The notes under the pieces: model-generated
Database searches by the model: none
Seen by the model: the letters and a program-made list of their open reading frames with translations, nothing else
What the model was told of the DNA's origin: nothing
NCBI RefSeq assembly: GCF_005519465.1
Contig: NZ_CP027859.1
Location: 1,364,001-1,428,000, forward strand
Reading direction: 5' to 3'
Source: Streptomyces clavuligerus
GTDB lineage: Bacteria; Actinomycetota; Actinomycetes; Streptomycetales; Streptomycetaceae
DNA length: 64,000 nt
Shown: in pieces, positions 25,833 to 33,934 of the stretch
Numbering within the stretch: position 1 is the first letter of the stretch
Layout of the letters: every line of letters starts with the position of its first letter
Program-made: the position numbers and the translations under genes

Positions 25833-27068
25833 ATGGCAGCGACGACGACCGCAGAACAGCCCGCCCGGACGGCGAGCGCCGGACCGCCCGGAGCGCTCGC
25901 ACCGTTCCCCCTCGACCATGCGCCCGAAGTCGCCACCGCACTGGACCGGCTCCGGATCGCCCCCCTCGTCCCGTCCACCCTCAGCGGACTGCCCGGCCGC
26001 AACGACAACTGGAGCGGGCTCACCGAGGACGGACGGGCCGTGTTCGTCAAACGGCTCGCCCAGCCCGGCGCCCAGGACCGCTTCGACCGGGCGCTGGCCT
26101 TCGAGAGGGCCCGTTCCGCCGCCGGAACCCTCAGTTGGCGCGCGCCCCGCTTCCTCGGCGGCGACCGGGAGAACGGAGTCCTCGTCCACGAACGGCTCGA
26201 CGGCCCCGTCACCGCCGCCGCCCTCGCCGACGAGGGCCGCCACACCCCGGACCTGGCCCGGCGCACCGGCCGCGCCGTGGCCGAACTCCACTCCCTGCCG
26301 TACGCGGAGGCCACGTCCGGGGCCACGTCCAGGGCCACGACCGAGGTCACATCCGGGTCCGGGGGCGGGTCCCAGGCCGGGGGCGGAACGGCGGCGGGGG
26401 AGGGCGGCCGGAACCGAGTAGGTTCGTCCGCTCCGCCGCACCCCGCCACCACCGCGCTCAGCCTCGACACCTACCTCCGCGGCAGCGGAGCCGAACTGGA
26501 GGCATGGGCCCTGCTCCAACAGGACCGCAGGGTCGTCGCCGCCCTCACCGGACTCGCCGAGGCCGCGGCAGCAGCACCCCGGCTGCCCGGCCACGGAGAT
26601 CTCCGGCTCGACCAACTCCTGCTGATCGGGGACGAGCTGTATCTCACCGACTGGGAGGAGTTCCGCCCGGCCGACCCCGCCCGGGACCTCGGCGGCTACC
26701 TCGGCCAGTGGCTCCACCGGGCCGCCACCCGCATGTTCAGCGAACTCGACCCCGACACCTCCGCCGACCCCGCCGAGGCCCACGAGGCCATCGTCCGCAA
26801 CGGGGAGCGGCAGCTCGCCGCCGTCCGCCCCCGGATCAGCGCCTTCTGGCAGGGCTACCACGCCGCCCGCCCCGAGGCCGCCGACGATCCCGGACTCGCC
26901 CGGCGCGCCACCGCGCTGGCCGGATGGCATCTCTACGACAGGCTCTTCGCCGCCGCCACCTTCGGCCACCGGCTCACCGCCGCCCAGCGCGGCTGCGCCG
27001 GAGTCGGCCGCAACGCCCTGCTGCGCCCCGCCGACTTCGCCTCCGTCATCGGGCTGGTGGCGGAGTGA
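25833..27068 (+). CDS. Class V lanthipeptide kinase-like component (LxmK-like, APH fold)
   Basis: 411 residues from ATG at 25833 (GTG at 25824 also in frame; no clear Shine-Dalgarno, and TAGCGT just upstream could be a -10 of a leaderless message). The aminoglycoside-phosphotransferase fold is visible: N-lobe with RNDNWSGLTEDGRAVFVKRL, a hinge RENGVLVHERLDGPV, and catalytic loop GHGDLRLDQLLL with the second acidic motif YLTDWEEF. The usual Asn of HGDxxxxN is Gln here. In class V lanthipeptide and thioamitide pathways such a kinase phosphorylates Ser/Thr, and a HopA1-like partner eliminates phosphate to give Dha/Dhb. The HopA1-like gene follows immediately. A Gly/Ser/Thr-rich insert (residues ~165-205) is low complexity. 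Confidence 0.8.
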   Translation: MAATTTAEQPARTASAGPPGALAPFPLDHAPEVATALDRLRIAPLVPSTLSGLPGRNDNWSGLTEDGRAVFVKRLAQPGAQDRFDRALAFERARSAAGTLSWRAPRFLGGDRENGVLVHERLDGPVTAAALADEGRHTPDLARRTGRAVAELHSLPYAEATSGATSRATTEVTSGSGGGSQAGGGTAAGEGGRNRVGSSAPPHPATTALSLDTYLRGSGAELEAWALLQQDRRVVAALTGLAEAAAAAPRLPGHGDLRLDQLLLIGDELYLTDWEEFRPADPARDLGGYLGQWLHRAATRMFSELDPDTSADPAEAHEAIVRNGERQLAAVRPRISAFWQGYHAARPEAADDPGLARRATALAGWHLYDRLFAAATFGHRLTAAQRGCAGVGRNALLRPADFASVIGLVAE

Positions 27069-28249
27069 ACCCCGTGCCCCCGCCACCCGCCCCGACGGCC
27101 GCGCCGCCCACCGGCCCGGTGCCACCCAGGACTTCCAGAACAACCAGGACAACCAGGACTCCCATGAACACGACTGCGGCGACCTCGCCCACTCCGCCGA
27201 CCTCACCGCCCCCGATGACCCCGCCGTCCCCGATGACCCCGCCGGTCGGGGAGACCCCGCTCTGCCCGGCCCTGCGCGAGGCCCTGCGGACCGTGGAATT
27301 CCCCGGCGCTGGCCGGATCTCCCTCGCCGGGGAGACCTTCGACGAGGACTCGCCGAGGAAGCTGCGCGCCGTCCTCGCCGGAGCGCTCTACCGGAACTGG
27401 CACGCGGGCGCGGCACCCGACGCCGACGGGCGCGGCACCCCGCTCCGGCGCGTCCCCGCGTTCGAGGACCGGCTCACCGCCGTCGTCCCCCACACCCACA
27501 CCTCCGTCCCCGCCGAACTCGCCGAGACGCCCGCCGCGCCCGACGCCGAGTCCGTCACGGTCAGGATCGGCCGGCTGCTGGTGCGGGTGCCCGTGGCCGC
27601 CGTCCGCCCGAGGGGCGGGCCCGGCGGGGCCCCGCGCCCCGGCACCCCGGTCACCGTGGAACTGCCCGCCGTACGGCCCGCCCTCTCGCCGGGCTTCCTC
27701 CTCGTCGACGGCGGAACGGGCCTCCCGGCGGGCGGGGCCGGGGACCGGCCGCTGCGGCTGTACGCGCACATCACCGACGCGGACGCCGCGCCCGCCGTCT
27801 GGGGCACCGTCCTGCTGACCCTCGCCGACCAGGACCTCCCCTACCGGGCCAAGGTGCTCTCCCGGCCCTGGTCCTACCCCCGGCGCGACGCCCTCGTGGT
27901 CTATCTGCACGGCCCCCACGCCGAGCGCGGTCCGGCCGCGCGGGCGCTGACCGCCGCGCTGGCCGACGTCCCCGGCGTCGGCGACACGACCTCGCTCTTC
28001 GCCCACCGGACCGGGCCCGGGACCGCGCTCGCCTGGGACCCCGACGACGAGCGCCCCGCCCACCGGGGCACCAGTTTCGGCCAGCACCGCTCGGCCGCCG
28101 TCGCGGAGGGGATCGTCCGCCATGCCCTCGCCCCGGACGCCGGACCGCTGGAACGGAGCGTCGCCGAGGCCCTGACGGAGGCCGGGGCCGACAGCGCCGC
28201 CCCCTTCCGCAACACCGGCTCGCCCGTCCTGCCCCTGGCCCCGGTGTGA
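27065..28249 (+). CDS. HopA1-like protein, lanthipeptide dehydratase/cyclase component (LxmY-like)
   Basis: 394 residues if the GTG overlapping the kinase stop (GTGA) is used; an ATG at 27164 after CCAGGACT would give 361 and drop a Pro/Thr-rich segment. The core starts near residue 65 (LREALRTVEFPGAGRISLAG) and shows the type III effector HopA1 features: RAVLAGALYRNWHAG, a beta-rich middle, KVLSRPWSYPRRDALVVYLHG, and late motif GTSFGQHRSAAVAEGI. HopA1-like proteins act with a kinase-like protein in class V lanthipeptide (LxmY, cacaoidin) and thioamitide biosynthesis, where they eliminate phosphate and may assist cyclisation. Context (K before, reductase after, all overlapping) supports that role. 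The third subunit (LxmX-like) was not found. Confidence 0.8.
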   Translation: MNPVPPPPAPTAAPPTGPVPPRTSRTTRTTRTPMNTTAATSPTPPTSPPPMTPPSPMTPPVGETPLCPALREALRTVEFPGAGRISLAGETFDEDSPRKLRAVLAGALYRNWHAGAAPDADGRGTPLRRVPAFEDRLTAVVPHTHTSVPAELAETPAAPDAESVTVRIGRLLVRVPVAAVRPRGGPGGAPRPGTPVTVELPAVRPALSPGFLLVDGGTGLPAGGAGDRPLRLYAHITDADAAPAVWGTVLLTLADQDLPYRAKVLSRPWSYPRRDALVVYLHGPHAERGPAARALTAALADVPGVGDTTSLFAHRTGPGTALAWDPDDERPAHRGTSFGQHRSAAVAEGIVRHALAPDAGPLERSVAEALTEAGADSAAPFRNTGSPVLPLAPV

Positions 28250-29727
28250 CCGCCGCAGCCGGAGCCCGGGCGACACCGAAGTCGGCGCCCGCGCCCGCGC
28301 CTGCTGCCGCTGCCGCTGGTGCGGCTGCGCCTGGTGCCGTGTTCGCTGTTGCCGGTGCGGTTGTGTCTGGTGCCGCTTCTGCTGCCGGTGGTGCGGTTGC
28401 GCCCGGTGGTGCGGTTTCTGTCCCGGCGCCCGCGCCCGCTGCTGCTGGGGTGGCTGTGTCTGCTGCTGTGGTTTCTGTTCCGGCGGCTGTGGTCCCTGTC
28501 GCCGGTGCGGCCGCACCCGGCGCCGCGTCCGCCGTTCGCGGAACGGCCGCACCCAGCGCCGAGGCCCTCGTACCCGGTACCGGCACCGGCACCGCAACGC
28601 CCGCTCCCGGCACCGGCACCGGGGGCACGGGCCGGGCCACCACCGCCGCCGCAGCCCTCCCGGCATCCGCGTGCCTGTCCGTATCCCCGTCCGGAGCCGT
28701 CTCCGAGGCTGTCTCCGGTGCCGGTGCCGGTGCCGGAGACACGGCCCCGGGGCGGGGCCGGGTCTCCGTCCTCTTCCCCCATCAGATCCACGACCTCACC
28801 GAACTGACCGCCCTCGCCGCCCTCGTCCGCGACGGCGCCGCCGACCGGCTCTGGCTCGGCCAGTCGCTCGCCGTCGAGAGCCACCACGCGCTCGCCTGGC
28901 TCGCCGGAGCCGGTTACCGCGTCCCCGTGGGCCTCTCGGTCGCGCTCACCGCGCTCCGGCACCCCTACGACGCCGCCGCCCAGGCCCGCTCGCTCGCCCT
29001 GCTCACCGGGCACGCCCCGGTCATCGGCTACGGCGCGGGTCGGCCGGGCTTCGTCCGGGCGCTGCACGGCCACCCCTACGAACGGCCCGCCGCCGCGGTC
29101 GCCGAATACCTCGGCGCCGTCCGTGCCCTGCTCCACGGCGACCCCGCCGCCCACCGGCCCGAACTCTTCCCCCTCGGCGCCGACCTGCCCGCCGCTCCCG
29201 CCGCACCCCTTCCGGAACTCGCCGCCGGGGTGCTCCGCCCCGGCATGGCCAAGGCCGCCGCCCGCACCGCCGACACGGCCGTCGGCTGGATGACACCCGC
29301 TCCCTATGTTCGCGATGTACTGATTCCGGCGCTGGACGAGGGGGCTCGCACCGCGTGCCGCCCCCGGCCCCGGATGGTCACCGTGACCCACGCGGCCGTC
29401 GCCCGCCGGGGCCGCAGCCCGCTCATCCTGGCCCAGCGCGGGGCCGCCGCCCATCTCGCCGCCCCGCACTATGCCGCCATGCTGCGCCGGGCGGGTCTGG
29501 CCGTCGATGCCTCCGACCCCGTCGCGGGCGCCAGGGAACTCGTCGAGGAGGGCGTCTTCCTCTACGGCGACCCCGCCGAACTGGCCGACCGTATCCGGGA
29601 CTGCTTCGCGGCGGGCGTGGACGAGGTGGTCCTCAACCCGGCCGGCACGGCCTGGACCCATGGCTTCGCGGCGGCGCTCGACGATCTCCGCGACATCACC
29701 GAAGCCCTGGGCACACCCCACGGCTGA
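28246..29727 (+). CDS. LLM-class F420/flavin-dependent oxidoreductase (LxmJ-like) with low-complexity N-terminus
   Basis: 493 residues from a GTG overlapping the HopA1-like stop. Residues ~170-493 form a luciferase-like monooxygenase/F420 reductase: RVSVLFPHQIHDLTELTALA, LWLGQSLAVESHHALAWLAG, VPVGLSVALTALRHPYDAA and a C-terminal FAAGVDEVVLNPAGT. In lexapeptide biosynthesis an F420H2-dependent LLM enzyme reduces dehydroalanine to D-alanine, so here it would convert Dha/Dhb to D-Ala/D-2-aminobutyrate. The first ~165 residues are almost only Ala, Val, Gly, Pro, Ser and Thr, and their codons often end in T (GCT, GGT, GTT) unlike the rest of the gene. They may be a slippage-born extension, or the true start may be near base 28740. 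Confidence 0.78.
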   Translation: MTAAAGARATPKSAPAPAPAAAAAGAAAPGAVFAVAGAVVSGAASAAGGAVAPGGAVSVPAPAPAAAGVAVSAAVVSVPAAVVPVAGAAAPGAASAVRGTAAPSAEALVPGTGTGTATPAPGTGTGGTGRATTAAAALPASACLSVSPSGAVSEAVSGAGAGAGDTAPGRGRVSVLFPHQIHDLTELTALAALVRDGAADRLWLGQSLAVESHHALAWLAGAGYRVPVGLSVALTALRHPYDAAAQARSLALLTGHAPVIGYGAGRPGFVRALHGHPYERPAAAVAEYLGAVRALLHGDPAAHRPELFPLGADLPAAPAAPLPELAAGVLRPGMAKAAARTADTAVGWMTPAPYVRDVLIPALDEGARTACRPRPRMVTVTHAAVARRGRSPLILAQRGAAAHLAAPHYAAMLRRAGLAVDASDPVAGARELVEEGVFLYGDPAELADRIRDCFAAGVDEVVLNPAGTAWTHGFAAALDDLRDITEALGTPHG

Positions 29728-29856
29728 TCCACGTCTCAGCGGTCCCGTCCACGTCCGCACCGGCGACACCACGGCCTGGCACGGGTCGCGGCGGGCCGCC
29801 GTATCCACCGGTACGGGTATCCACCGGTACGGCCGTGGTCGCGCGGCTGACGCCGC

Positions 29857-30126
29857 TCAGCCGAGGCGGCTCCGCGTCCCCGGCGCCGACACGCCGCGAC
29901 GGCCCCGCGTCCGACGGCTGTTTTTCGGCCGCTGCGGCTCACCCTCCAGCCCGGCGGCCCGCCGCGCCAGTTCGGCCAGCCGGGCCGGGGGGAGGCCCAG
30001 AGCGCGGACCATCGCCGTCACCCGGCGGGCGCACCCCGGCCTTCCGCAGTCCAGGACCACCCCGGCATCCTCCGACGGCAGACGCAGCACGCGACAGGCC
30101 AGGCATACATACCAGGTTCGGGTCAT
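29857..30126 (-). CDS. Small zinc-ribbon-like protein
   Basis: 89 residues; ATG with AAGG upstream, and one base after the stop of the preceding small gene. The N-terminus MTRTWYVCLACRVLRLPSED, then VVLDCGRPGCARRV, contains CxxC and CxxxxC pairs suited to one zinc. The C-terminus is basic (RPKNSRRTRGRRG). Function unknown. It forms a two-gene operon with the CxxCxGxG protein and converges on the LLM gene. Could be a nucleic-acid-binding accessory protein. Confidence 0.6.
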   Translation of the reverse strand: MTRTWYVCLACRVLRLPSEDAGVVLDCGRPGCARRVTAMVRALGLPPARLAELARRAAGLEGEPQRPKNSRRTRGRRGVSAPGTRSRLG

Positions 30127-30127
30127 A

Positions 30128-30286
30128 TCAGTGCCTTTCTCCGGTACCGGAGCAGACCGTGCACGAGCCTGTCCACCTGTGGACCAGGGGCCGCAGCTCG
30201 CCCGTCTCGGGGTGAGGCTCCACAGTATGCCGCTCGTGCTCGGTGAGCCCGGTTCCACCGCACCCCGGGCAGCGCTCTCCGCTCAT
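30128..30286 (-). CDS. Short DnaJ-type zinc-finger motif protein
   Basis: 52 residues, start ATG at 30286. Two copies of the CxxCxGxG motif of DnaJ zinc centres are present (CPGCGGTG near residue 6 and CTVCSGTG near 44), separated by a His/Glu-rich loop. Small stand-alone proteins with this pattern are common in Streptomyces and uncharacterised. Translational linkage with the zinc-ribbon gene downstream suggests joint action. Confidence 0.6.
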   Translation of the reverse strand: MSGERCPGCGGTGLTEHERHTVEPHPETGELRPLVHRWTGSCTVCSGTGERH

Positions 30287-30543
30287 GGCTCCAGCATGGC
30301 GGAGCAGGGGCTCGCGGGTCAGCGGGACGGCGCTCTTCACGCGAGCGGGTGCGGGGTGCGGGTGCGGGTGGCGTGGTCGCCGTGCGGAGCCGAGGAGTGT
30401 TGAACGATCGCCCGAGGGTGACCGAGCGCGCGAGGGCGGACGGGCCTCCGGGAGTGAACGAACGCCCAAGGGTGGACGGGCAGCCCGAGCGCGTCTCCGG
30501 CGAGTGATGACCGCGCGAGTGAGCACCGCCCCCTCGGGCCGCC

Positions 30544-30864
30544 CTACCGCCCGCCGGGATCTCCGTCGACGGTATCGGCGCACTCCTCGGGCACCGCTGT
30601 GGCCAGGATGACCAACGGCCCTTCTTCCGTGACAGGCGGCGCGGTCGCTCGTTCCCCGAGGCCGTGCCCCGTCGTGAACTGCTCGCACTCCACCACGAGA
30701 GCCGGATCGACGGCCGGATCGGCTGTCGGTCCGGCTGTCGGTCCGACAGCCGGTTCCCACCGGCGTTCCCCGGCGGTCGGCCCCGGGTCCAGCACGGCGA
30801 TGGCGGCGAGGCCGCCGAGGCATGACACCGCCCAGAGACCGGCGATCCAGACGCGGGCTCTCAC
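30544..30864 (-). CDS. Hypothetical single-pass membrane protein
   Basis: 106 residues if started at the GTG at 30864; an ATG at 30987 would overlap the divergent gene. The N-terminus VRARVWIAGLWAVSCLGGLAAIAVL (split: RARVWIAGLW, AVSCLGGLAAIAVL) is a membrane anchor, followed by a Pro/Thr-rich tether with GPTAGPTADPAV repeats and a short folded end with two cysteines. No Shine-Dalgarno is obvious. The coding signal is moderate and there is a competing frame, so this is tentative. Confidence 0.4.
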   Translation of the reverse strand: MRARVWIAGLWAVSCLGGLAAIAVLDPGPTAGERRWEPAVGPTAGPTADPAVDPALVVECEQFTTGHGLGERATAPPVTEEGPLVILATAVPEECADTVDGDPGGR

Positions 30865-30962
30865 CGTTCGAGCGCCGGAACGGCCGGGGCGGCCCCCATG
30901 GTCACCGGGGAGGCGGCGCCCGCGCTGCCGGCGTTTCTTATGATCTTCACCTGGGCGCGTCC

Positions 30963-31613
30963 ATGCCGTCCACCGTACCCAGGGCACGGGAACAGGATCA
31001 GGGAGACAGGTTGATCACGGAGTATCAGCAGCGGCTGCGCGAGCGTTACCTCACCGCTCCCGTCATGCCCGCCCCGGCGCCCTGGAAGCCGGTCCCGGAC
31101 GGGGGGATCGCCGTCGGCGGCCTGCTGGGCATCGGCTTCGCGGCACACCCGGACACCGGGCACGACCTGGTGATGGTCGTCTCCAGCGCCGGACACGGGC
31201 TCTTCGACGCGGTCACCGGCGAGAAGATCGCACGCGACCGGGACCCCGACCCCGACACCAGCACCCCTGACGCGCACCCGGACCTCACCTGCCCCGGCCT
31301 CGGTCCCCTCGCGGGTGTCCCGGTGCGCATCGCGGGACTCTTCGGCGGCGGTCTGCACACCACCACCCCGGACGGCTGGACCATGGACGTCGTCAACCCC
31401 GACTGGCCCCACGACCGCGTCGTCCTCTCCGCCGACGGCGGAGCGTACAAGGGACCGGCGGGAGGCACCTGGTGGCATGTCCACCACTCCGTGCATTCGG
31501 AGCTGCGCACGGCCGGTTTCTCCCCGTCGGGACGGACCCTGGCGGTCGCCACCAGCAGCGACCTCACTCTCTGGGCCCGCCCGGAGCTTCCCGCCCCCGG
31601 CCTCACCGACTGA
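30963..31613 (+). CDS. Hypothetical soluble protein
   Basis: 216 residues from ATG at 30963, or 200 from TTG at 31011, which has the better ribosome site (GGGAGACAGG). Not recognised. The body is beta-rich (IAVGGLLGIGFAAHPDTGHDL, VMVVSSAGHGLFDAVTG), acidic in the middle (RDRDPDPDTSTPDA), and ends with short strands (GFSPSGRTLAVATSSDL, TLWAR) that look like one or two beta-propeller blades. There is no signal peptide. Third-position GC is high throughout, so it is probably real. It is divergent from the small membrane protein gene. Confidence 0.65.
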   Translation: MPSTVPRAREQDQGDRLITEYQQRLRERYLTAPVMPAPAPWKPVPDGGIAVGGLLGIGFAAHPDTGHDLVMVVSSAGHGLFDAVTGEKIARDRDPDPDTSTPDAHPDLTCPGLGPLAGVPVRIAGLFGGGLHTTTPDGWTMDVVNPDWPHDRVVLSADGGAYKGPAGGTWWHVHHSVHSELRTAGFSPSGRTLAVATSSDLTLWARPELPAPGLTD

Positions 31614-31770
31614 CACAGGACATCCCGGCAACCGGGTACGGAAAAGGGTGACCGTCCTGGCCAAGTCGCCCACTTCGTGGGCCTGTCGAGGCAACCTCCG
31701 GGGTTCCCTCCTCCTCTTCTTCCGCGGTTGCGCCCCCGGGCGAACCGCCGTACCGGTCCGGAAGGGGCCG

Positions 31771-32373
31771 GTGCTCACCGATACCGAGAGGCAGCAGGAC
31801 TTGAGGGCAGGAACAGGTACGAGCGTTCTCGCGGTCGCGTGCGCGGCCGTGTTCATGGCACCGTCCCCGGCCGCCGCGGCCCAAGCGCCCCAGGCGACGG
31901 CCGGTTCCCACTGTGTCGCCGATCTCGACACCCAGAAGACCACCTGCTACGACACCTTCCGCGAGAGCGTCGCCGCCGCGACCGGCGGCAGGATCACCGA
32001 CGCCGCGCAGGAGAGAGCCGCCCGGGACAAGGATTTCGTGGCCAAGCTCAATACGCGTACGGACACCCGGACCTCACGAGCGGCTTCGAACACGCATGTG
32101 GTGGGCGTCTTCTACTGGGAGGGCAACTACACGGGGCACACCTGGATAGCCAGGGCGGGCCGCCCGTGCTTGAACGATGGATCGTGGGACCACAGATGGC
32201 GTGACCTGGGTGGCTGGAACGATGCCATCAGCTCTTTGCAGCTCGCGGGCAACTGCTACGTCCGGGCGTGGGAGCACAGCGATTACGGCGGCGCCACCCA
32301 GTACTACACCTCCGACACCGCCTGGGTGGGGGACGCGATGAACGACCGCATCAGCTCACTTCAGTTCCAGTAG
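31771..32373 (+). CDS. Secreted beta/gamma-crystallin-like protein
   Basis: 200 residues from GTG at 31771 (GAAGGGG upstream), or 190 from TTG at 31801. A signal peptide ends around APSPAAAAQA. A polar helical segment (residues ~45-110) is followed by two Greek-key-like motifs: HVVGVFYWEGNYTGHTWIA with DLGGWNDAISSLQL, and CYVRAWEHSDYGGATQYYTS with MNDRISSLQFQ. The (Y/F/W)xxxxYxG and D(R/A)ISSL patterns are those of beta/gamma-crystallin and peptidase-inhibitor I36-like domains in streptomycetes. It may bind calcium or inhibit a protease. A strong hairpin follows. Confidence 0.78.
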   Translation: MLTDTERQQDLRAGTGTSVLAVACAAVFMAPSPAAAAQAPQATAGSHCVADLDTQKTTCYDTFRESVAAATGGRITDAAQERAARDKDFVAKLNTRTDTRTSRAASNTHVVGVFYWEGNYTGHTWIARAGRPCLNDGSWDHRWRDLGGWNDAISSLQLAGNCYVRAWEHSDYGGATQYYTSDTAWVGDAMNDRISSLQFQ

Positions 32374-32392
32374 TCCTCCATAGGCCGCCAGC

Positions 32393-32428
32393 GCTGATTC
32401 ACCCACCGGTCGCGGTGGGTGAATCAGC
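32393..32428. terminator. Bidirectional terminator hairpin
   Basis: A perfect 16-bp stem (GCTGATTCACCCACCG and its complement) with a GTCG loop, 20 bases after the crystallin-like gene; the strongest hairpin in the window. Confidence 0.9.
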
Positions 32429-32453
32429 CCCTCCGGCATGTCCGGACGGGTTC

Positions 32454-32850
32454 TCAGGGCACGAAGACGACGTCGGGGAAGTGCGGCGAGGGACCGTCGA
32501 GGAGACCGCGGTCGTCGTCGCCGCGCAGATGGCGGCCGAAGAAGGCGGTGATGTACGCCCGCTGGGCGAGGACGGAGCGGTCGGCGGGGGCGGCGCCGAA
32601 CAGGGCGGCGATCCGCTCCGGGGCGACCCCCACCCCGGCGGCGAGCTGCTGGTGCACGGGGGCGCTGGTCGTGAACGTCATGTGCCGGGAGCCCCGGAGG
32701 GTGACATCGCGCTTCCAGCTCCGGGTGGCGGACCAGAAGCTCTTCCAGGACGCCTCGAACCGGTCGTTCTCGTGGTCGTGCGGGGACGGCCCGCCGGCCT
32801 CGCTGCCGGGAGGCGCCGCGTACTCGGCTCCCATCAGCGGGAACGCCTGA
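32454..32850 (-). pseudogene. Truncated alpha/beta-hydrolase (PAF acetylhydrolase-like) C-terminus
   Basis: About 130 residues resembling only the last third of secreted lipases/PAF-acetylhydrolases: FPLMGAEYAAPPG (beta strand before the acid), HDHENDRFEASWKSFW, then RDVTLRGSRHMTFT with the catalytic His region, and the terminal AQRAYITAFFGRHLRG plus DGPSPHFPDVVFV. The N-terminal part with the GxSxG nucleophile is absent: upstream in this frame is Arg/Pro-rich sequence and a 15-bp tandem repeat. It is therefore most likely a deletion remnant. Confidence 0.65.
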
Positions 32851-33038
32851 TCGCGCCGGACGGGGCGGGCTCGGGGAGCGCGGAGGGGACACGGGCGGCG
32901 GTCATGGACGTCCTTCCGGTACGGGCCCGGCCCGCGCACCCCGGTCAGGGGCGGGGCCGGTGGCCACGGGACGGACGCCAGCCTGCCGGGGGGCCGGTAG
33001 GAAGTCCGTACGTAAGTTCTGTGTGGCTGCCGTGCGCT

Positions 33039-33083
33039 GTCCATGAACGGGCCGTCCATGAACGGGCCGTCCATGAACAGGCT
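33039..33083. repeat. Three 15-bp tandem repeats
   Basis: Units GTCCATGAACGGGCC, identical twice, with the third changed at two positions, lie upstream of the truncated hydrolase on its coding strand side and may mark the deletion junction. Confidence 0.85.
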
Positions 33084-33149
33084 TTCCGCGAACGGGTTTC
33101 GCGGCACGGGAGTCGCCGGGGAGCCACCCGCCCCCTCCCGCGCCACGGC

Positions 33150-33446
33150 TCAGAAGCACTTCGTGGCGACGGCCACCCGGTGCCGCTGGAGTGTGACGGC
33201 CGTCTGACCGCCGACCAGAGGCACGATCTCATCGAGCTTCCCCATGATGACCCGGGGGTCGCTGGTGTGGGGATCGCGCCCCAGACCGGTCAGAAAGATC
33301 CGTGCCTCCACCACGGCGGTGCGGCATGCCGGGCTGTAGGCGTCGGCGCCGGTGGTGACGGCCCGTGCCACGGGGGCGGCCAGGGACAGCAGGGCCGCGG
33401 CGGCCAGGGAGGCCGCGGTGATACGGGCGGGGCGGGGCATGGTCAT
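33150..33446 (-). CDS. Small secreted or lipoprotein-free periplasmic-type protein
   Basis: 98 residues, ATG with GGAG at good spacing. A signal peptide is evident (MTMPRPARITAASLAAAALL, then SLAAPVARA). The mature ~68 residues contain two cysteines (SPACRTAV near 40 and the final KCF) that could form one disulfide, and a helix EARIFLTGLGRDP. Function unknown; resembles small exported Streptomyces proteins of under 100 residues. Confidence 0.68.
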   Translation of the reverse strand: MTMPRPARITAASLAAAALLSLAAPVARAVTTGADAYSPACRTAVVEARIFLTGLGRDPHTSDPRVIMGKLDEIVPLVGGQTAVTLQRHRVAVATKCF

Positions 33447-33934
33447 GACGAGGCTCCAGGGGAGTGGCGGAGGGGAGGAACACCTGAAGTCTGTCCCGGC
33501 GGCGGCGGGCCGTGTTGCTCGTGCGTGCACGCCTCTGGTCCCTGGCCGCAGCGTCGCCCCGGCAGTCCGGCCCGGCAGTCCGCCCCGGCAGTCCGGCACG
33601 GGCGGCGGACCGGCGGACCGGTGGGCCAGGCAGGCCAGATGGGTCAGACGGATCAGGTGGCGGACTCCACCCTCTGATGGAGGCTCCCGACCCGGGAGCC
33701 GAAGTACGGGCTGAGCGAGAAGCAGCCGCAGCAGGGCGGCAGGGACTGCACACGCCGGCTGCCGAACGAGGCCGGACAGGGGCTTCCGCCCGTGCCGCCC
33801 GCCCAGTCGCAGTTCACCGGGACGCGTCCGTCCGACGGGTAGGGGCGGCCGGAGGCGCCGCGGTGCATCCGTCGTTGTGGTTCCTGACCGGGTCCGGGTG
33901 GGCCGACCGCGTCATCCCCCATCTGAACGGCTGG
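33447..33934. other. Gap without a supported gene
   Basis: It contains three ~13-bp copies of CCCGGCAGTCCG-like sequence (33557-33596). Short frames exist on both strands but show no typical third-position bias or ribosome site. Confidence 0.5.

Noticed and set aside
30128..30823. A 231-residue frame upstream of the CxxCxGxG protein
   Set aside because: It is Arg/Pro-rich until the last 52 residues; only that end has conserved motifs and a sensible ATG.
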